Notes under the pieces: model-generated
Seen by the model: the letters and a program-made list of their open reading frames with translations, nothing else
Databases searched by the model: none
Told to the model about the DNA's origin: nothing
DNA from: an uncultured Prevotellaceae bacterium
GTDB taxonomy: Bacteria; Bacteroidota; Bacteroidia; Bacteroidales; Muribaculaceae
Length of the DNA stretch: 25,739 bases
Direction of reading: 5' to 3'
Assembly: GCA_947254205.1 (NCBI GenBank)
Contig: CAMYCE010000023.1
Span: 1 to 25,739, forward strand
Position numbers and translations under genes: made by a program
Part shown: in pieces, positions 23,545 through 25,739 of the stretch
Layout of the letters: each line of letters begins with the position of its first letter
Numbering within the stretch: the stretch's first letter is position 1

Positions 23545-25566
23545 ATGAAAAAAACATTCAATTTCATTGTTGCGGTTCTTGTGGCCACCTTGGCACTTCA
23601 AGCCGCCCAAATGCCTCAAGGCTACTACAAGGCAGCCGAGGGCAAAAGTCAGCAAGAGCTGATTAAAGCTTTGTGTGGAATCATTCAAGGCCATCATGAT
23701 TTAGGCTATGGTGGTCTATGGGAAGCCTATAAAACCACCGATACCGATGAGGAAGGCTACATTATCGACATGTATTCCAACTGCAAATACAGGCCCGAAG
23801 ATCACACTACGGGAGGAAAACTGGGCACAAGTTATAATCGCGAACACTCTTTTCCACAAAGTTGGTTCGGAAAATCTGGAATTATAAAATCAGACCTTTT
23901 CCACGTCTACCCAACCGACTGTGCTGTCAATAGCCAACGCAACAACTACCCCTACGGAGAATGTGCTACAGGAAAAACATTAACCAATGGGCAATGGCAT
24001 GGACGTGGCAAGCTGGGCACTTGCACCACAACCGGCTATGGAGGCACCGTGTGGGAACCCGACGATGAATTCAAGGGTGACCTTGCACGCACCTATTTCT
24101 ATCTCGCCACTCGCTATAACACCGAAATTGCAGGCTGGAAACAAAATTCCCAAGCCACCTACATCTTGGCAGGCAACAGCTATCCCGTTTTTCAAGACTG
24201 GTATGTGACCATGTTGCTCCGTTGGGCACGCCAAGACAAGGTGAGCGAAAAGGAAAAAAAGCGCAACGACGCCGTGTATGACCTTCAACACAACCGCAAC
24301 CCCTATATCGACCATCCCGAACTCATCGAATATATTTGGGGCGACAAGAAAGGCATGGAATGGCATGAAAATGGCACAACCGAGCCCTATATCTATGCTC
24401 CATCTAATGGCTCAACCATCGACATGGGCACTACAGCCCCAGGCACTACCTTGAGCAAAGACATTAAAGTTCAGGGCAACATGCTCACTCAAGACCTCAC
24501 TGTGGCTGTTGCCGGCAATGGCTTCAAAGCCAATGTTGCCACCATCAAGGCCACCGATGCCGTTGCAGGAACAACTCTCACCATCACATTCTCAAGCGAT
24601 GTGAATGTTGAAGCAACCGGCACACTCACCATTGCAAGCGATGAAGCAAAATCGGCAGTAACCCTCAAGGCTCAAGCCGCCAAGGCGATTGCCCCTGTTG
24701 TAGCAACCCCTGCAACTTCTATCGACGCAACACAATTCACCGCCAACTGGAAGGCCAATGCCGACGTGGAGAGCTACACCCTCCATGTCAACACCAAGCC
24801 CAATTCAACACTCTTGCGCGACGACAACAAGAAGGCTCTCTACAGCGATTGGACAACCAATAAATTCATTGTGAAAAATGAAAAAGATTACCTGCGCCTT
24901 GGCACAAATAATGGAAACGGCCAAATCACCAGCCCCAACCTCGACCTCACATCGAGTGGTGGCACTGCAACCGTGGTTGTCACTGCCAAGTACTTCAAAA
25001 ACGACGAAGGCACCTTGATGGAAGTGACTTTGGGCAACGAGAAAAAGCAATTTGAACTCACTGCCGATGATGCCCAATATGTAGCAGTGTTGCACGGCGA
25101 TGCCTCGACAAACAATCATGTGACTATTGCCAACGTGCTTTCTCGCAAGCGCGTGATGATTAGCAACGTGAAGATTTATGCCGGCGAACACAAAGCCGAT
25201 GCCCCCATGCAGGCCCCAAGCCAGCAAGGCGATGAAACCCAGCGCACTATCACCGGCATCACCACCAATCACTACACTGTCGACAAGCTCACCCAATATG
25301 GCACATTCATCTATCGTGTGGAAGCCCTCTACAACGATGGCACGAAGTCGCCATTGAGCAACCCCATTGAGGTGACACTCAAAGACAAGAGCAACTTGGC
25401 TGGCGACATCAACGAAGATGGCACACTCGACGTGAACGATGTGACGGCTCTCATTGGCCACATCTTGAATATTGAATTGCGCGCTGTCGAGAAATGCGAC
25501 GTTGATGGCAATGGCACCATCAATGTGAGCGACGTGTCGGCCCTCATTGGTCTTATCAAAAAATAA
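23545..25566 (+). CDS. Secreted endonuclease I with C-terminal dockerin-like module
   Basis: This is a 673-residue exported nuclease. I chose the ATG at 23545 because it begins a clean signal peptide (MKKTFNFIVAVLVATLALQA). An open frame 22 codons longer would bury it. The catalytic domain (about 25-270) belongs to the endonuclease I / EndA family: YNREHSFPQSWF (97-108, with catalytic-type H101), DLFHVYPTD (117-125), SQRNN (130-134) and RNDAVYDLQHNRNPYIDHPEL (240-260). Next come beta-sandwich regions, one CHU-like (about 285-370) and one Fn3-like (from about 395, FTANWKANADVESYTLHVN). The C-terminal 55 residues (619-673) hold two EF-hand-like loops, D621-INEDGTLDVND and D652-VDGNGTINVSD, as in type I dockerins. 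It likely degrades extracellular DNA or RNA for nutrition or matrix removal. Confidence 0.92.
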   Translation: MKKTFNFIVAVLVATLALQAAQMPQGYYKAAEGKSQQELIKALCGIIQGHHDLGYGGLWEAYKTTDTDEEGYIIDMYSNCKYRPEDHTTGGKLGTSYNREHSFPQSWFGKSGIIKSDLFHVYPTDCAVNSQRNNYPYGECATGKTLTNGQWHGRGKLGTCTTTGYGGTVWEPDDEFKGDLARTYFYLATRYNTEIAGWKQNSQATYILAGNSYPVFQDWYVTMLLRWARQDKVSEKEKKRNDAVYDLQHNRNPYIDHPELIEYIWGDKKGMEWHENGTTEPYIYAPSNGSTIDMGTTAPGTTLSKDIKVQGNMLTQDLTVAVAGNGFKANVATIKATDAVAGTTLTITFSSDVNVEATGTLTIASDEAKSAVTLKAQAAKAIAPVVATPATSIDATQFTANWKANADVESYTLHVNTKPNSTLLRDDNKKALYSDWTTNKFIVKNEKDYLRLGTNNGNGQITSPNLDLTSSGGTATVVVTAKYFKNDEGTLMEVTLGNEKKQFELTADDAQYVAVLHGDASTNNHVTIANVLSRKRVMISNVKIYAGEHKADAPMQAPSQQGDETQRTITGITTNHYTVDKLTQYGTFIYRVEALYNDGTKSPLSNPIEVTLKDKSNLAGDINEDGTLDVNDVTALIGHILNIELRAVEKCDVDGNGTINVSDVSALIGLIKK

Positions 25567-25580
25567 ACCAACCTCTCGGT

Positions 25581-25617
25581 GCAATCAAGTGAATGACACC
25601 AACATTCGCTTGATTGC
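25581..25617 (+). terminator. Hairpin terminator after the endonuclease gene
   Basis: Arms 25581-25595 and 25603-25617 form 15 pairs around a 7-nt loop. The single non-Watson-Crick pair is a U-G wobble only on the plus strand, favouring plus-strand use. The stem begins 15 bp past the stop codon. There is no following T-tract, so it may be a processing or partial termination structure. The remaining AT-rich bases to the window end hold nothing I can assign. Confidence 0.6.
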
Positions 25618-25739
25618 CCGCTCATAACAGCCAGATGCACAAATTCGCCAAATTATTTAGTTCAATTTCAACTATTTAGTGTTTACTGAATAAATTATAA
25701 TCTTTTGATATTCAATAAAATATATCGTTTTATCTTCGG

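Noticed and set aside
25618..25739. AT-rich right end as an origin, attachment site or phage border
   Set aside because: There are no direct repeats, no tRNA end and no iterons, only generally AT-rich intergenic DNA cut by the window edge.

Overview
The window looks like a Bacteroidales chromosome segment, most plausibly Muribaculaceae or a Prevotella-like relative. The evidence is an Oar-type TonB-dependent receptor, a DUF4286-ruvC gene pair, A-rich or weak ribosome binding sites, several promoters of the Bacteroidota type (TAnnTTTG at -7, sometimes TTTG at -33), secreted leucine-rich-repeat proteins with tail domains typical of this phylum, and an endonuclease I ending in a dockerin-like module. 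The family placement is inferred from protein style only. I see no tRNA, rRNA, CRISPR array, insertion sequence or prophage.

Layout. 212-742 (-) is a conserved-looking hypothetical gene. 866-4063 (-) is a large TonB-dependent receptor closed by a strong terminator at 782-819. 4487-5384 (+) is a DUF4286 protein followed by ruvC. 5583-16263 is a run of eight minus-strand genes. Read in the direction of transcription they are glpA, glpB, glpC, glpT, a second organophosphate:phosphate antiporter (OPA) family transporter, a HAD-IIA phosphatase, a porin O/P-type outer-membrane channel and a secreted propeller-like protein. A DeoR/GlpR-type regulator (16661-17425, +) is divergent from glpA. 17679-22058 holds two convergent secreted LRR genes sharing a hairpin terminator. 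22360-23463 (+) is rlmN, and 23545-25566 (+) is a secreted endonuclease I with a C-terminal dockerin-like module and its own hairpin terminator.

How the genes may work together. The centre is a glycerol-3-phosphate (G3P) utilisation locus. GlpT would import G3P in exchange for phosphate, and GlpABC would oxidise it to dihydroxyacetone phosphate and pass electrons to the quinone pool. The divergent DeoR-type protein would act as the G3P-responsive repressor. The unusual part is downstream: a phosphate-selective-porin homologue, a secreted propeller, a HAD-IIA phosphatase and a second OPA carrier. Together they suggest an envelope-spanning route for G3P or related organophosphates. No glycerol kinase, glycerol facilitator or glycerophosphodiesterase is present, so the locus appears to start from phosphorylated glycerol. 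Internal promoter candidates (before glpT and the porin) and a structured terminator-like element before the phosphatase suggest separately tuned sub-operons rather than one transcript.

The most interesting items are the extended glp locus with its unassigned propeller protein, the folded RNA candidate at 8947-9022, the repeat-rich glpA/glpR control region, the convergent LRR pair with a cysteine column and three superrepeats, the 23-nt tandem repeat at 5455-5500, and the symmetrical divergent promoter at 22233-22269.
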